This document shows positions 52,908-60,582 of a stretch of DNA of 64,000 bases, in pieces. A program made the position numbers and the translations under genes. The stretch is taken from contig NZ_CP012103.1 in NCBI RefSeq assembly GCF_001182785.1, forward strand, positions 1 to 64,000, written 5' to 3'. The notes beneath the pieces were generated by a model, which was not told the origin of the DNA, ran no database searches, and was given only the letters and a program-made list of their open reading frames with translations. The DNA is from Bacillus thuringiensis (GTDB lineage Bacteria; Bacillota; Bacilli; Bacillales; Bacillaceae_G). The stretch's first letter is position 1; the number at the start of each line of letters is the position of its first letter.

Positions 52908-53562
52908 TCTACCAGAAATGCCAAACATATTACAAATTTTGATGTATGGTTTTATCCTTTATGTTCTTTTTCGTATTTGTAAATTCATGTACCGGAAGAT
53001 CCAGGAGCGAAGAATATTAAAGCGAATGGCTAAGTCTGGTATTCGCTATATAGACAAAATGGACGGACATCAATTCGAGGTATACCTAAAAGCTCTCTTT
53101 CGAGAGTTGGGTTATTCTCCAACAGTTACAAAGCAGTCAAATGATTTCGGAGCGGATTTGGTATTGAAGGGGAAGAATCGTATTGTAATCCAGGCGAAAC
53201 GCTACGGGATGAAAAATAGAGTCGGCATCAGTGCCGTACAAGAGATATATGCAGCACAAGCTTATTACAAAGCACACGAGGGCTGGGTTGTAACAAACAG
53301 TGTATATACAAGACAAGCGACAGAATTAGCAGAAGCTTGCAATGTAAAACTAATAGATCGTGTAGAACTTCAGAAATTGATTAATAAAATCAATCCCGAA
53401 TATTCGGCTGAAGATGTGTATCAAGGGGTAAAACCTGCAGAACGGAAATGTCCCATATGTAAACATGATTTAGTCATTCGGAACTCGAATAAAACAGGTA
53501 ATAAGTTTTTTGGCTGTTCACAATATCCCACATGTACACATACAGAACCAATTAATTCATGA
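52900..53562 (+). CDS. Membrane-anchored Mrr-like nuclease with topoisomerase zinc finger
   Basis: 220 residues; GTG 52900 overlaps the Toprim gene. One membrane span (residues 10-27, ILMYGFILYVLFRI) precedes an Mrr_cat/restriction-endonuclease fold with FGADLVLKGKNRIVIQAKRY (D near 84, QAK near 97) and HQFEVYLKALFRELGY. A C-terminal four-cysteine finger follows (CPICKHDLVIRN, then FFGCSQYPTCTHT), as in topoisomerase I. This set binds and cuts DNA near the membrane. On a conjugative plasmid it may process transferred DNA or exclude foreign DNA. Confidence 0.83.
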   Translation: MSNLPEMPNILQILMYGFILYVLFRICKFMYRKIQERRILKRMAKSGIRYIDKMDGHQFEVYLKALFRELGYSPTVTKQSNDFGADLVLKGKNRIVIQAKRYGMKNRVGISAVQEIYAAQAYYKAHEGWVVTNSVYTRQATELAEACNVKLIDRVELQKLINKINPEYSAEDVYQGVKPAERKCPICKHDLVIRNSNKTGNKFFGCSQYPTCTHTEPINS

Positions 53563-53774
53563 GCTGTGATGAAAATTCGGCTCTTTTTTTATTTATTTAA
53601 AGAATACATGAAAAAATCAGTTTAACTAAAAAACGAACCTTCAGATTTGCTTGTATGAGGTTTTGGGGGAGTTGTTAATATAATAATTCGTATTTGTTAT
53701 AAAAATGCATGTAAAGGGAGAGAGGGAATTTAAATGCGTTTTTAGGTTTTTAGGAAAAATAAAAAGGGTAGCCA

Positions 53775-53927
53775 TTATTTACGACTTAACCCTTTGTCTA
53801 CGATCTGACGAATTGCTTCGTTTCGGTTCTTCAGCTTATTTTCATGCCAATAATTTTCTATTTGTTCTACTTGTTCTTTTGTAAAAGTAACTAAAATTTG
53901 AGTGTACTTGTCTTTATTAACAGCCAT
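53775..53927 (-). CDS. RHH/CopG-like repressor
   Basis: 50 residues, found by reading the minus strand: start ATG 53927 behind AGGAGG, stop TAA at 53777-53775. The sequence MAVNKDKYTQILVTFTKEQV followed by EQIENYWHENKLKNRNEAIR is a ribbon-helix-helix, with a short basic end LSRK. It is divergent from the gene at 54043, and two identical palindromes lie between them. It therefore probably represses its own and the divergent promoter, perhaps controlling copy number or the small-gene operon. Confidence 0.82.
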   Translation of the reverse strand: MAVNKDKYTQILVTFTKEQVEQIENYWHENKLKNRNEAIRQIVDKGLSRK

Positions 53928-53956
53928 ATTACAACCTCCTCTATAAAAATAATTAT

Positions 53957-54024
53957 AAGTTATATAACTTATATTGACAACTGTGAAAACGAGTAATAGA
54001 ATAGTTATATAAGTTATATAACTT
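53957..54024. promoter_or_regulatory. Divergent promoter with paired palindromic operators
   Basis: The perfect 14-bp palindrome AAGTTATATAACTT occurs at 53957-53970 and 54011-54024 (54 bp apart), with an extra half site AGTTATAT at 54003-54010. Between them lies a plus-strand promoter TTGACA (53974-53979), 17 bp, TAGAAT (53997-54002). Binding at both sites would close this promoter. Confidence 0.82.
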
Positions 54025-54042
54025 TATTGAGGAGGTTATTAT

Positions 54043-54231
54043 ATGGAACGGAAAGTTAAAAAGATGATGGCTGATCTTCAATTTATTATGAATCATGGAC
54101 AAATAAGTGTAGATTTTATGGATCAAGGATATAAAAGAATGCTTTTTAGTGCATTAGAAGCTACAGGAAAACAGTTTAATGTGCATACCAATGAGCATAA
54201 TGAAACAATCTTGTTCTTAGAGTTAGTTTAG
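54043..54231 (+). CDS. Small hypothetical protein under RHH control
   Basis: 62 residues; ATG 54043 behind GAGGAGG. Helical start (RKVKKMMADLQFIMNHGQIS) and beta-rich end. No family recognised. Directly downstream of the operator-controlled promoter. Confidence 0.65.
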   Translation: MERKVKKMMADLQFIMNHGQISVDFMDQGYKRMLFSALEATGKQFNVHTNEHNETILFLELV

Positions 54232-54260
54232 TAAATTTACGCAATGAGGAGCTGTTAATA

Positions 54261-54521
54261 ATGGAGCAGTTAACCATTTTTGACGTAATGGATGAAACTA
54301 AAAATAAGCTTTATGAGGTATTAGAGAAAAATGGATTAAATTATAAAATTAATAAATACTATTTATATTCGAATTATGAAGGGGCTGTTCAGTATTATTA
54401 TATAAGAACAACTGATAATACAATTATTGATTTGTGTCTCTCCGATTTTCCAGAAATATTCGCTGTCCATGAAGGATTTAGCGATAAACAAATTAGAAAG
54501 ATTTACAACTGGAACTTATAA
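54261..54521 (+). CDS. Small hypothetical protein
   Basis: 86 residues; ATG 54261 has GAGGAGC about 10 bases upstream. Mixed alpha/beta (NGLNYKINKYYLYSNYEGAV, IRTTDNTIIDLCLSDFPE). Second gene of the operon. Function unknown. Confidence 0.6.
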   Translation: MEQLTIFDVMDETKNKLYEVLEKNGLNYKINKYYLYSNYEGAVQYYYIRTTDNTIIDLCLSDFPEIFAVHEGFSDKQIRKIYNWNL

Positions 54522-54561
54522 GCTATATAAATAACAAATTTAATTATTGGAGGAATGGAAA

Positions 54562-54663
54562 ATGAAAATTGGTGTATCTGAGTGGAAAGCATTGAAAAGG
54601 GAGACAAAATTAAAGCTATTGCGTTATGCGATGTTAGAAAGTAAGCATAAGTATGCAAAATAA
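54562..54663 (+). CDS. Basic 33-residue peptide
   Basis: ATG 54562 behind GGAGGAATGG. Sequence is helical and basic (KIGVSEWKALKRETKLKLLR ending HKYAK). It is the third reading in the operon, followed by a stem GCTCTT...AAGAGC and a second stem GGGAAAGAAA/TTTCTTCCC (54717-54743). Real translation is plausible from the ribosome-binding site only. Confidence 0.45.
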   Translation: MKIGVSEWKALKRETKLKLLRYAMLESKHKYAK

Positions 54664-54789
54664 AAGCTCTTCATTTGCAAAAGCAAACAAAGAGCAAAGT
54701 CATGAGTGACCGTCTGGGAAAGAAATTGGCAGGTTTCTTCCCTCTATATTTTAGCATATAAAAAGTTGTAGAGAAAAGGGGCATGTAGA

Positions 54790-54900
54790 ATGGAAGAAGG
54801 GCGTATTTCCTTTCAGCAAGGGGTTAAAGAGTTTCTTATTATGATTGTCTGTTTTTGGTTCATTATGTTTCTCATGTATGGTGAAAGCCTGTTACAATAG
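54790..54900 (+). CDS. Hydrophobic 36-residue peptide
   Basis: ATG 54790 with AAGGGG about 10 bases upstream. A charged start (MEEGRISFQQGVKEF) is followed by one membrane span LIMIVCFWFIMFLMYG and a short end. It ends 30 bp before a strong terminator and may be transcribed alone. The size and layout fit small membrane peptides, including type I toxins; no antisense promoter was found. Confidence 0.5.
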   Translation: MEEGRISFQQGVKEFLIMIVCFWFIMFLMYGESLLQ

Positions 54901-54929
54901 AATGGAGTCGAAAGTCTAAATACCCTTAG

Positions 54930-54966
54930 GTAGCTCTCATAGGTGTAAGATCTATGGGGGCTTTTT
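54930..54966 (+). terminator. Terminator after the hydrophobic peptide
   Basis: AGCTCTCATAG with CTATGGGGGCT (allowing G-T pairs), then TTTTTT. Confidence 0.75.
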
Positions 54967-55231
54967 TAGCAAGGTGATATAAAATTTCACGTACCGTAAT
55001 TTTTAATAAAAATAAAACACATAATCAATAGTCTACATTTAATTTTGTGCCTAATTACTTCGCTAAATAGATTCGGTCTCGTCTCTTTTGGATACCATTT
55101 TATGTGAAATGGAGATAATGTTTATATTTCATATAGATTTCTTGCGAAATATGTACTTAGAGCGGTATTTCGGTTTAAATGTGATACGATAGTGATATAT
55201 TCGTTTTGCTCGTAAAAGGGGATGAGTGTCG
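54967..55231. other. Intergenic stretch with no gene seen
   Basis: AT-rich, no reading frame with a ribosome-binding site on either strand. TGTGATACGAT near 55180 could be an extended -10 for the next gene. Confidence 0.4.
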
Positions 55232-55567
55232 ATGAAAAACCATATAAAAGTAAATGGTAAAATCCTTCAAACAAATAAAAAATGGTCACATCTCAAGCAA
55301 AAACAAAAAGAACATATTTCTAATTGGTTACGTAGAGAATATACACAGTTTGTAAAAACACATCATAGAAAACCTAAAAAGTATGAACATGATGAGATTC
55401 TTCATGAAGTGATGAATCAAATACAGGAACGTGAAATTTGGATTCCTTATGGTGAAGTAAAAAAATATTATCTAAGCAAAATAGGAAAATGGTTTAGAAA
55501 AATAGAAAGTGAATGGGAATCACAAATATCCAACAGTGAAAGGCAACAGGTATTAGAAGAAAAGTAA
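55232..55567 (+). CDS. Basic hypothetical protein
   Basis: 111 residues from ATG 55232 behind AAAGGGG. Strongly basic and helical (LKQKQKEHISNWLRREYTQF, THHRKPKKYEHDEILHEVMN), with a tryptophan/lysine-rich end. It could bind nucleic acid. It is 27 bp upstream of the Hfq-like gene. No family recognised. Confidence 0.65.
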   Translation: MKNHIKVNGKILQTNKKWSHLKQKQKEHISNWLRREYTQFVKTHHRKPKKYEHDEILHEVMNQIQEREIWIPYGEVKKYYLSKIGKWFRKIESEWESQISNSERQQVLEEK

Positions 55568-55594
55568 ATACAAAGAAACCAGGGGGCGCATTTC

Positions 55595-55784
55595 ATGTTT
55601 AATTTACAAGAGGATATGTATGAACAATTGAAAGAAAAAAAAAGGGGAAGTTACTGTATATTTAAAGAATGGCGTTCCAGTACGTGGGCAGATCCTTGCA
55701 ACAGATAAATTTACCCTCTTAATGATGGTTCATGGTAAACAACAACTAATCTACAAACAAGCAATCTCTACACTTGCTATATAA
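55595..55784 (+). pseudogene. hfq: Hfq-like RNA chaperone, frame broken at an A9 run
   Basis: ATG 55595 follows AGGGGG. The reading is [16 protein letters not shown]; then a run of nine A (55634-55643) puts the frame off. With eight A it would continue [40 protein letters not shown] and ISTLAI. That gives about 62 residues with the Sm1 pattern (NGVPVRGQI) and the Sm2 motif YKQAIS, close to YKHAIS of Hfq. Plasmid Hfq copies occur in the B. cereus group. Either the gene is dead, or polymerase slippage on the A9 run restores a fraction of product, or the run is mis-sequenced. Confidence 0.8.
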
Positions 55785-55819
55785 AAAATGATTGTATGCT
55801 ATTAAAGGAGAGGAATATA

Positions 55820-56155
55820 TTGATTTTTTTATTTCGATTTGACATAAAAGATGATGGAATGGATTTTATCTTAAACGAAAAAATAGCTGAAGATATGGTT
55901 CCTTACTATGATGAAATGCTTAGACCGCTTGCCGCTTCTTTAAGTCAAACATTAAACTTTTATCGAGCTTTTAGTAAACACCCTACCATTCTATCTTGTC
56001 GAATTTTAGATAATAATGAACTGGAAATTATGTTGAGTAAAGGATTGGGACAGTATATAGATCCATACACTAAAAACCAAATTATTTTCGAAAATGGAAA
56101 ATTAATAGCAGATATCTTAATGGAAGTTATGAACCACCAAACTATATACCGTTAA
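55820..56155 (+). CDS. Hypothetical protein after hfq
   Basis: 111 residues from TTG 55820, behind AAAGGAGAGG (an ATG 55796 lies before that site). Sequence MIFLFRFDIKDDGMDFILNE, then AASLSQTLNFYRAFSKHPTI. Soluble, mixed alpha/beta, acidic. No family recognised. Confidence 0.6.
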   Translation: MIFLFRFDIKDDGMDFILNEKIAEDMVPYYDEMLRPLAASLSQTLNFYRAFSKHPTILSCRILDNNELEIMLSKGLGQYIDPYTKNQIIFENGKLIADILMEVMNHQTIYR

Positions 56156-56179
56156 ATTATATTATAAGGGGTCATCATA

Positions 56180-56199
56180 CATGACCATCAACTTAAGAA
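56180..56199 (+). mobile_element. Orphan IS231-type terminal repeat
   Basis: CATGACCATCAACTTAAGAA matches the IS231 end (CATGCCCATCAACTTAAG-type) seen intact at 63274, with one change. No transposase follows, so this is a remnant of a lost IS. Confidence 0.7.
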
Positions 56200-56280
56200 A
56201 TTAGGTATTCCAAAAAAAAACAAAAAATAGGCTAAGTGTTTTTATATTTTGTTTTATATTTATATAAAGGTGAGATAAAA

Positions 56281-56318
56281 AAAGACTTAATCCTTATGAG
56301 GAAATTAAGTCCTTTTTT
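56281..56318. terminator. Hairpin with T run among transposon relics
   Basis: GACTTAAT (56284-56291) with ATTAAGTC (56304-56311), then CTTTTTT; A-rich on the other side. Confidence 0.7.
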
Positions 56319-56331
56319 AGTATTATTATTA

Positions 56332-56369
56332 GGTGTCCCGCCAGCATTTCGGTAAAAAACCACGCTAAG
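56332..56369 (+). mobile_element. Tn3-family (Tn4430/TnXO1-like) terminal inverted repeat
   Basis: A 38-bp sequence starting GGTGTCCCGCCAGCATTTCG and ending CCACGCTAAG closely fits the ends of Bacillus Tn3-family elements, which typically begin GGGGTACCGCCAGC. It is the expected end beyond the tnpA 3' side for the transposon whose tnpR and tnpA start lie at 57185-57942. Confidence 0.75.
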
Positions 56370-56616
56370 GGGTACGGAAACGATTCTTTCTTTTTGGAGC
56401 CACTCACAGGCATAAAGTAAGAGATTAGTTCATTTAGAATACTGCTATTTGATTCTCTAGATCCTAATTCAAAGTAAATACTCTTGAATAACCTCTTTTT
56501 CATTTTAATTTTGACTATAAATTATGACACTGGCTAGCGCCCTTATTTTACTGGTCCTTAAATTAGGAGTCAAAACTTAGAAGTTCTGATTATTATGTAA
56601 ACGATTTAGAGGAACT

Positions 56617-56655
56617 AAAAAATCCGATTTCCTAGAATATAGAAATCGGATTTTT
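56617..56655. terminator. Terminator of the PH-domain gene
   Basis: AAAAATCCGATTTC with GAAATCGGATTTTT, symmetric, 27 bp before the end of the leftward gene. Confidence 0.8.
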
Positions 56656-56683
56656 ATTGACATGATTTTAGCATAGAATCTGT

Positions 56684-57034
56684 TTAGTCGTTGATTATTT
56701 TATCACGAATTATCTGTATAAATTCGCTAAGATTTTTGCTTTGAATATTTTTGATGCCTACTCTTTCGTTTTTATTCCAAAAAAGTATACTGGGTACACC
56801 AGATAAATTCTTTTTTTCCTTCAGTTTTGATATATTTTCATAAAAATATTCATTAACCCATGCATCACCAACTAAATCAGGACCGTAAAAATATAATCTT
56901 TTATTTGTAGCAATTAATACTCCAGGGCGTACAGGATGCCTAAATTCAAAAACGTCTAAAGATCCATGTAAAAAATCTAGAACTTTTTCATCTGAAGATA
57001 ATATTGTCTTGGCTTGGTCTAATATATTTTGCAT
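56684..57034 (-). CDS. Bacterial PH-domain protein
   Basis: 116 residues; ATG 57034 behind AAGGAG. It resembles the YokE-type bacterial PH domain: a helical start (LDQAKTILSSDEKVLDFLHG), strands (GVLIATNKRLYFYGPDLVG), then SGVPSILFWNKNERVGIKN and a C-terminal helix. These domains usually bind proteins or lipids and have no catalysis. It is the sole passenger of the small inverted-repeat element and has its own terminator. Confidence 0.7.
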   Translation of the reverse strand: MQNILDQAKTILSSDEKVLDFLHGSLDVFEFRHPVRPGVLIATNKRLYFYGPDLVGDAWVNEYFYENISKLKEKKNLSGVPSILFWNKNERVGIKNIQSKNLSEFIQIIRDKIIND

Positions 57035-57128
57035 TGTAGGACTCCTTTATTATTTAATATGAATTCATTATATCGGAAAATTCATATAATTTAAATTGAT
57101 TATCCATAATATGCAATATATCTCTACA

Positions 57129-57183
57129 TAAGAATCTGTATCTAAAAGATCGTTAAAAAAACCTTTTAGCTACAGATTCTTAT
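57129..57183. terminator. Long hairpin beside the tnpA remnant
   Basis: AAGAATCTGTA with TACAGATTCTT and an inner AAAAG/CTTTT stem; lies inside the small element near its right end and can stop transcription in either direction. Confidence 0.7.
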
Positions 57184-57184
57184 T

Positions 57185-57379
57185 TTAATTTTGTAAGTGG
57201 CTCCAAAAAGAAGAAATCGTTGCCGTACCGCTATTAGGGGCTCCACGCTGTTTATTTATAATCTGTAATTCTTCATCAGATATTGTGTAATAACGCAATA
57301 TCTCCCGTTGATCCATGTATTCAGGAATTTCATAAAAATACGCCCTTTGTGATGAAGTGAGAAGCTCCCTTGTTACCAT
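57185..57379 (-). pseudogene. tnpA: Tn3-family transposase, N-terminal remnant
   Basis: The first 45 residues (MVTRELLTSSQRAYFYEIPE, YMDQREILRYYTISDEELQI, INKQR) are the start of a Tn3-family TnpA of about 1,000 residues. The frame then runs into the inverted repeat of the small element (from 57230 down) and stops at 57185. More than 95% of the transposase is missing. It starts 11 bp after tnpR, the usual order. The element cannot move by itself. Confidence 0.85.
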
Positions 57380-57390
57380 ATTATTTCCTC

Positions 57391-57942
57391 CTATTTATTT
57401 AAATATCGATAAACCGTAGTACGAGAGACTCCAAGCATTTGAGCTACATCTTTAATAGGAGTTTTATTGGCAACAAGGGTTTGTATCATATCAATTTCCT
57501 TGTCTTTTAGTTTCTCTGGTCTACCACCAAAGCGCCCTCTTGCTCGTGCAGCAATTCTACCAGCTTCCGTTCGTTCACGAATCAAGTTACGTTCAAATTC
57601 CGCAAAAGATGCAAATAAGTGAAACATAAGTTGACCAGTAGCACTTGAACGATCCATTGTAATATTTTCATGAACACTATAAAAACTAATCCCTCGTTCA
57701 TTTAATTCATTAACAATCTGAATAAGATGTCGCATAGTACGACCTAAGCGATCTAATCGCCAAACTACCAAGGAATCACCAGGACGTACATATTGAAGCG
57801 CTTCCTCTAAGCCTGGCCTTTTATCTTTAACCCCACTTAATTTATCTTGAAATATTTTATCGCATCCATAAGATTTCAAAGCATCAAACTGTAAGTCTAA
57901 ATTTTGATCAATTGTAGATACTCGAACATATCCAACCTTCAT
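57391..57942 (-). CDS. tnpR: Serine resolvase of a Tn3-family transposon
   Basis: 183 residues; ATG 57942 (MKVGYVRVSTIDQN) has GGAGGG about 12 bases upstream (the frame is open to 57966). Catalytic serine in RVSTIDQ (residue 9), with conserved SLVVWRLDRLGRTMRHL and MFHLFASFAEFERNLIRERT. The C-terminal helix-turn-helix is IKDVAQMLGVSRTTVYRYL. It resolves cointegrates at the res site. The gene looks intact although its tnpA is not. Confidence 0.92.
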   Translation of the reverse strand: MKVGYVRVSTIDQNLDLQFDALKSYGCDKIFQDKLSGVKDKRPGLEEALQYVRPGDSLVVWRLDRLGRTMRHLIQIVNELNERGISFYSVHENITMDRSSATGQLMFHLFASFAEFERNLIRERTEAGRIAARARGRFGGRPEKLKDKEIDMIQTLVANKTPIKDVAQMLGVSRTTVYRYLNK

Positions 57943-58064
57943 TCCTTTTTCCCTCCTTTTGTTCAATAACTTAATTCTATATATTTATCTGAACATAGAT
58001 AAGTTTACAGGGTTTTTGAACATGAAAAAAGGAGAAATCCTATAATTTTTTGTTCCATATTAAC

Positions 58065-58094
58065 GTGTCCAGAAACATACAATTTTCTGGACAC
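58065..58094. promoter_or_regulatory. Inverted repeat, possible res subsite
   Basis: GTGTCCAGAAA (58065-58075) with TTTCTGGACAC (58084-58094), 8-base gap, 123 bp upstream of tnpR. This is where resolvase binding sites lie. A transposon end is the alternative. Confidence 0.6.
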
Positions 58095-58466
58095 AGGTAA
58101 AATGCCCATAATTCGGTTTTCCCTAGAAAAAGTAAAATAAGTCCAATGCATGTTCGGATTTATTTTCTACAATTTCTTTCAATGACGAATAATTAGATAT
58201 CTACAACATTCTATTTAGTATCCCTCTCTTTTTTCGAGGGATGGGAAGAAACATCCAAGTGTGAATTTTGTTCATATAAAAGTGAATGCCTCTTTCCTCA
58301 CCCTTAAAAACAACAAAAAAATTGTTCTACAGAAATCTGAGGCTTTAATAAGTACATGCAATACATTTAGAGAAGGTCCCAAAAATCAATACTTTCACCA
58401 AAAATAATGGGTTTATTTGTAGAAACATTGTTACAGGAATACATTGGGGTACTACGAATATATAGA
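58095..58466. other. Region upstream of cry without a gene
   Basis: No reading frame supported. It should contain the sporulation promoter(s) of cry, since cry genes are normally transcribed by sigma E and sigma K. A CATA-type -10 cannot be placed with confidence. Confidence 0.4.
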
Positions 58467-58498
58467 AAGACACCTAGCATATATTTAATAGGTGTCTT
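58467..58498 (+). promoter_or_regulatory. Stem-loop just before the cry ribosome-binding site
   Basis: AAGACACCTA (58467-58476) with TAGGTGTCTT (58489-58498) around a 12-base loop, 17 bp before AAGGAG of cry. No T run follows. It may be a 5' stabiliser or a leader control element, or the remains of an upstream terminator. Confidence 0.6.
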
Positions 58499-58529
58499 AA
58501 AAATAAGGACCACATAAGGAGTGAAAGAT

Positions 58530-60515
58530 ATGAATTCATATCAAAATAAAAATGAATATGAAATATTGGATGCTTCACGAAACAACTCTAATATGTCTAC
58601 TCGTTATCCTCGGTACCCACTAGCAAATAATCCACAAATGCCTATGCGAAATACGAACTATAAAGAATGGTTAGCTATGTGTGCAGATAATAAAAATAAT
58701 GAACAAGTGCCTATTAGTCCCCTTGATCAAGAATGGAGAACTGTTCTTCCAATTCTCTTCTCCGCTGCTGCTTCTTTAACAGGATTAATATCACTTCCAA
58801 CTTTTGGTGCTATATCAGCAGGAGCAGCCATAGCAGCAGCCTTAACGTCTATTTTGTTCCCTAGTCAAGGTCCAGATGTATTCAACGAGCTTATGGGGGC
58901 TACAGAAAATTTACTAAAAAGAGAAATAGAGACTTATGTTAGAGGAAGAGCGGCTTCAGAACTTCTAGCCTTAGAAGATCAAAGAGCATATTTTAAATCA
59001 GCTTTTGATTATTGGAGATTACATCCTACAGATGGCAATGCTATAGCTACGGTTGCCGCTAGGTTCCACACAGTAAATGGTGCTTTTGTAACAGCAATGC
59101 GCTTATTCAGACCGGCAGGTTATGAAGCATTACTGTTACCAGTTTATGCACAAGCGGCGCGTCTTCATTTACTCCATTTACGAGATGGTGTCCTGTTTGC
59201 GAATGAATGGGGACTAGCTAAACCAGACCCTGGAGACTTACATGACCAAGAATTTAATGCTAAGGCCGCTGAGTATGCGGATTATTGTGAATTAACGTAT
59301 AATACAGAGCTAAACCGCATTAAAACTACTTCAGGTAAAACATGGTTTGATTATAATCAATACCGACGACTTATGACATTTGCTGTTTTGGATGTAGTTG
59401 CTAAATTTTCAATTTTAAATCCTCGCATATATAGCTTAGCTTTGCAAGGAGAAATTCTCACTCGAAAAATATATACCGATCCTGTTAATTTCTCACCAGG
59501 TTCTTCAATTGCAGATGATGAAAATAGATATACAGTCCCACCATCACATGTTAGACAATTAGTCAACTCAAGATTATTTACTAACGTGGCATCTGTTCAA
59601 AATGCTGGATTTATTGGAAATCAAAATCGTTATAAAAATATAGGCGTTAGCGATCTAGTTGATGGTCCTATAATCGGACAATCAGTATTCGAAAAAGTGG
59701 ATGCAGATATACCGACAAATGTATCGGTTTTTGAAGTTGGTGTAAATGGTATACAGAATGATTATCCACGAAATATAGGTTTGAAAAAGACTCCTTCAAA
59801 CGCATTTACAAATAATTATGCTGGAAGTACGAATAATTTAGGTCCTTTTACTACGGTCTCTTTGCCACCTAAAGACGATAAACCATTAGATCATACTAAT
59901 TTTAGTCATCGATTATCAGATATAATTCTTCCTGGAAATAAGGGCTCATCTTTTGCATGGACTCATGTTGATGTCGATCCTACAGGAAACTATTTATCAA
60001 CAACTAAGATTAATTTAATACCTGCTACAAAAGCATCTAAACTACCACTTTCATTCCAGCTAAGAAAGGGACCAGGATTTATAGGGGGAGATTTAGTCAG
60101 ATTAGGAAATGGCGTCGGAATTTCTTATAAGTTTAATTTCCAATCCTCCGATAGCTCAGCTAATTTTAGAATTCGTATACGTTATGCAGGTGCAGGTTCA
60201 GGTGCTAGTGGTGGTGGGCAGGTATATTTTAAATTAGGGAATTATCAATCTCCAGATACTTCTTGGGGCCATACTGGATTTGACTCTAACAATGTGAAGT
60301 ATAATCAATTTAAAGTATTAGAGCTTTTGGGAACTGCAGGAAACATTACAGCTAACGACTTGGAAATTATAGTATGGACAAGGGACCCAGGTGCTTCTGA
60401 TTTTTATCTAGATAGATTGGAATTAATCCCAATGACGGGGATATCAACAGAATACAATGAACCACAAAAATTGGAAACAGCCAAAAAAGCAGTGACCGAT
60501 TTGTTTACCAATTAA
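58530..60515 (+). CDS. cry: Three-domain Cry crystal protein without C-terminal extension
   Basis: 661 residues; ATG 58530 behind AAGGAG. The N-terminus MNSYQNKNEYEILDASRNNS is of the Cry4/Cry30 style. Domain I (about 60-290) is the helical pore-forming bundle with block 1 LLPVYAQAARLHLLHLRDG and block 2 around SGKTWFDYNQYRRLM. Domain II (about 290-480) is the beta-prism. Domain III (about 490-645) shows block 3 near SFAWTHVDVDP, block 4 FRIRIRYAG and block 5 FYLDRLELIPM. The reading ends AKKAVTDLFTN, exactly where long Cry proteins begin their crystallisation extension, which here is encoded by the next gene. The primary class cannot be assigned without a search; helix regions look divergent. 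Confidence 0.92.
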   Translation: MNSYQNKNEYEILDASRNNSNMSTRYPRYPLANNPQMPMRNTNYKEWLAMCADNKNNEQVPISPLDQEWRTVLPILFSAAASLTGLISLPTFGAISAGAAIAAALTSILFPSQGPDVFNELMGATENLLKREIETYVRGRAASELLALEDQRAYFKSAFDYWRLHPTDGNAIATVAARFHTVNGAFVTAMRLFRPAGYEALLLPVYAQAARLHLLHLRDGVLFANEWGLAKPDPGDLHDQEFNAKAAEYADYCELTYNTELNRIKTTSGKTWFDYNQYRRLMTFAVLDVVAKFSILNPRIYSLALQGEILTRKIYTDPVNFSPGSSIADDENRYTVPPSHVRQLVNSRLFTNVASVQNAGFIGNQNRYKNIGVSDLVDGPIIGQSVFEKVDADIPTNVSVFEVGVNGIQNDYPRNIGLKKTPSNAFTNNYAGSTNNLGPFTTVSLPPKDDKPLDHTNFSHRLSDIILPGNKGSSFAWTHVDVDPTGNYLSTTKINLIPATKASKLPLSFQLRKGPGFIGGDLVRLGNGVGISYKFNFQSSDSSANFRIRIRYAGAGSGASGGGQVYFKLGNYQSPDTSWGHTGFDSNNVKYNQFKVLELLGTAGNITANDLEIIVWTRDPGASDFYLDRLELIPMTGISTEYNEPQKLETAKKAVTDLFTN

Positions 60516-60582
60516 AACAAAGTATGTACTGAAGTAGGAGGTAAGGCTGTTCGAAAAATAAGTAGAAAAGGTAGTGAGTCCT

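Larger units (their letters stand above)
56369..57230. mobile_element. Small Tn3-type inverted-repeat element carrying a PH-domain gene
   Basis: The left end GGGGTACGGAAACGATTCTT, continuing through TTTGGAGCCACTCAC (56369-56410), recurs inverted at 57230-57191 (GGTACGGCAACGATTTCT, TTTTTGGAGCCACTTAC). About 37 of 42 positions agree. The element of about 860 bp has no transposase. It carries one gene (56684-57034), like TIMEs/MICs that move with Tn3-type enzymes. It lies at the point where tnpA breaks off, so it apparently inserted into the larger transposon. No clean target duplication remains. Confidence 0.65.

Noticed and set aside
56294..56503. A 69-codon minus-strand frame.
   Set aside because: It reads through two transposon terminal repeats and a terminator, so most of it is not coding. 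Its first 39 codons could be a lost passenger gene but nothing supports that.
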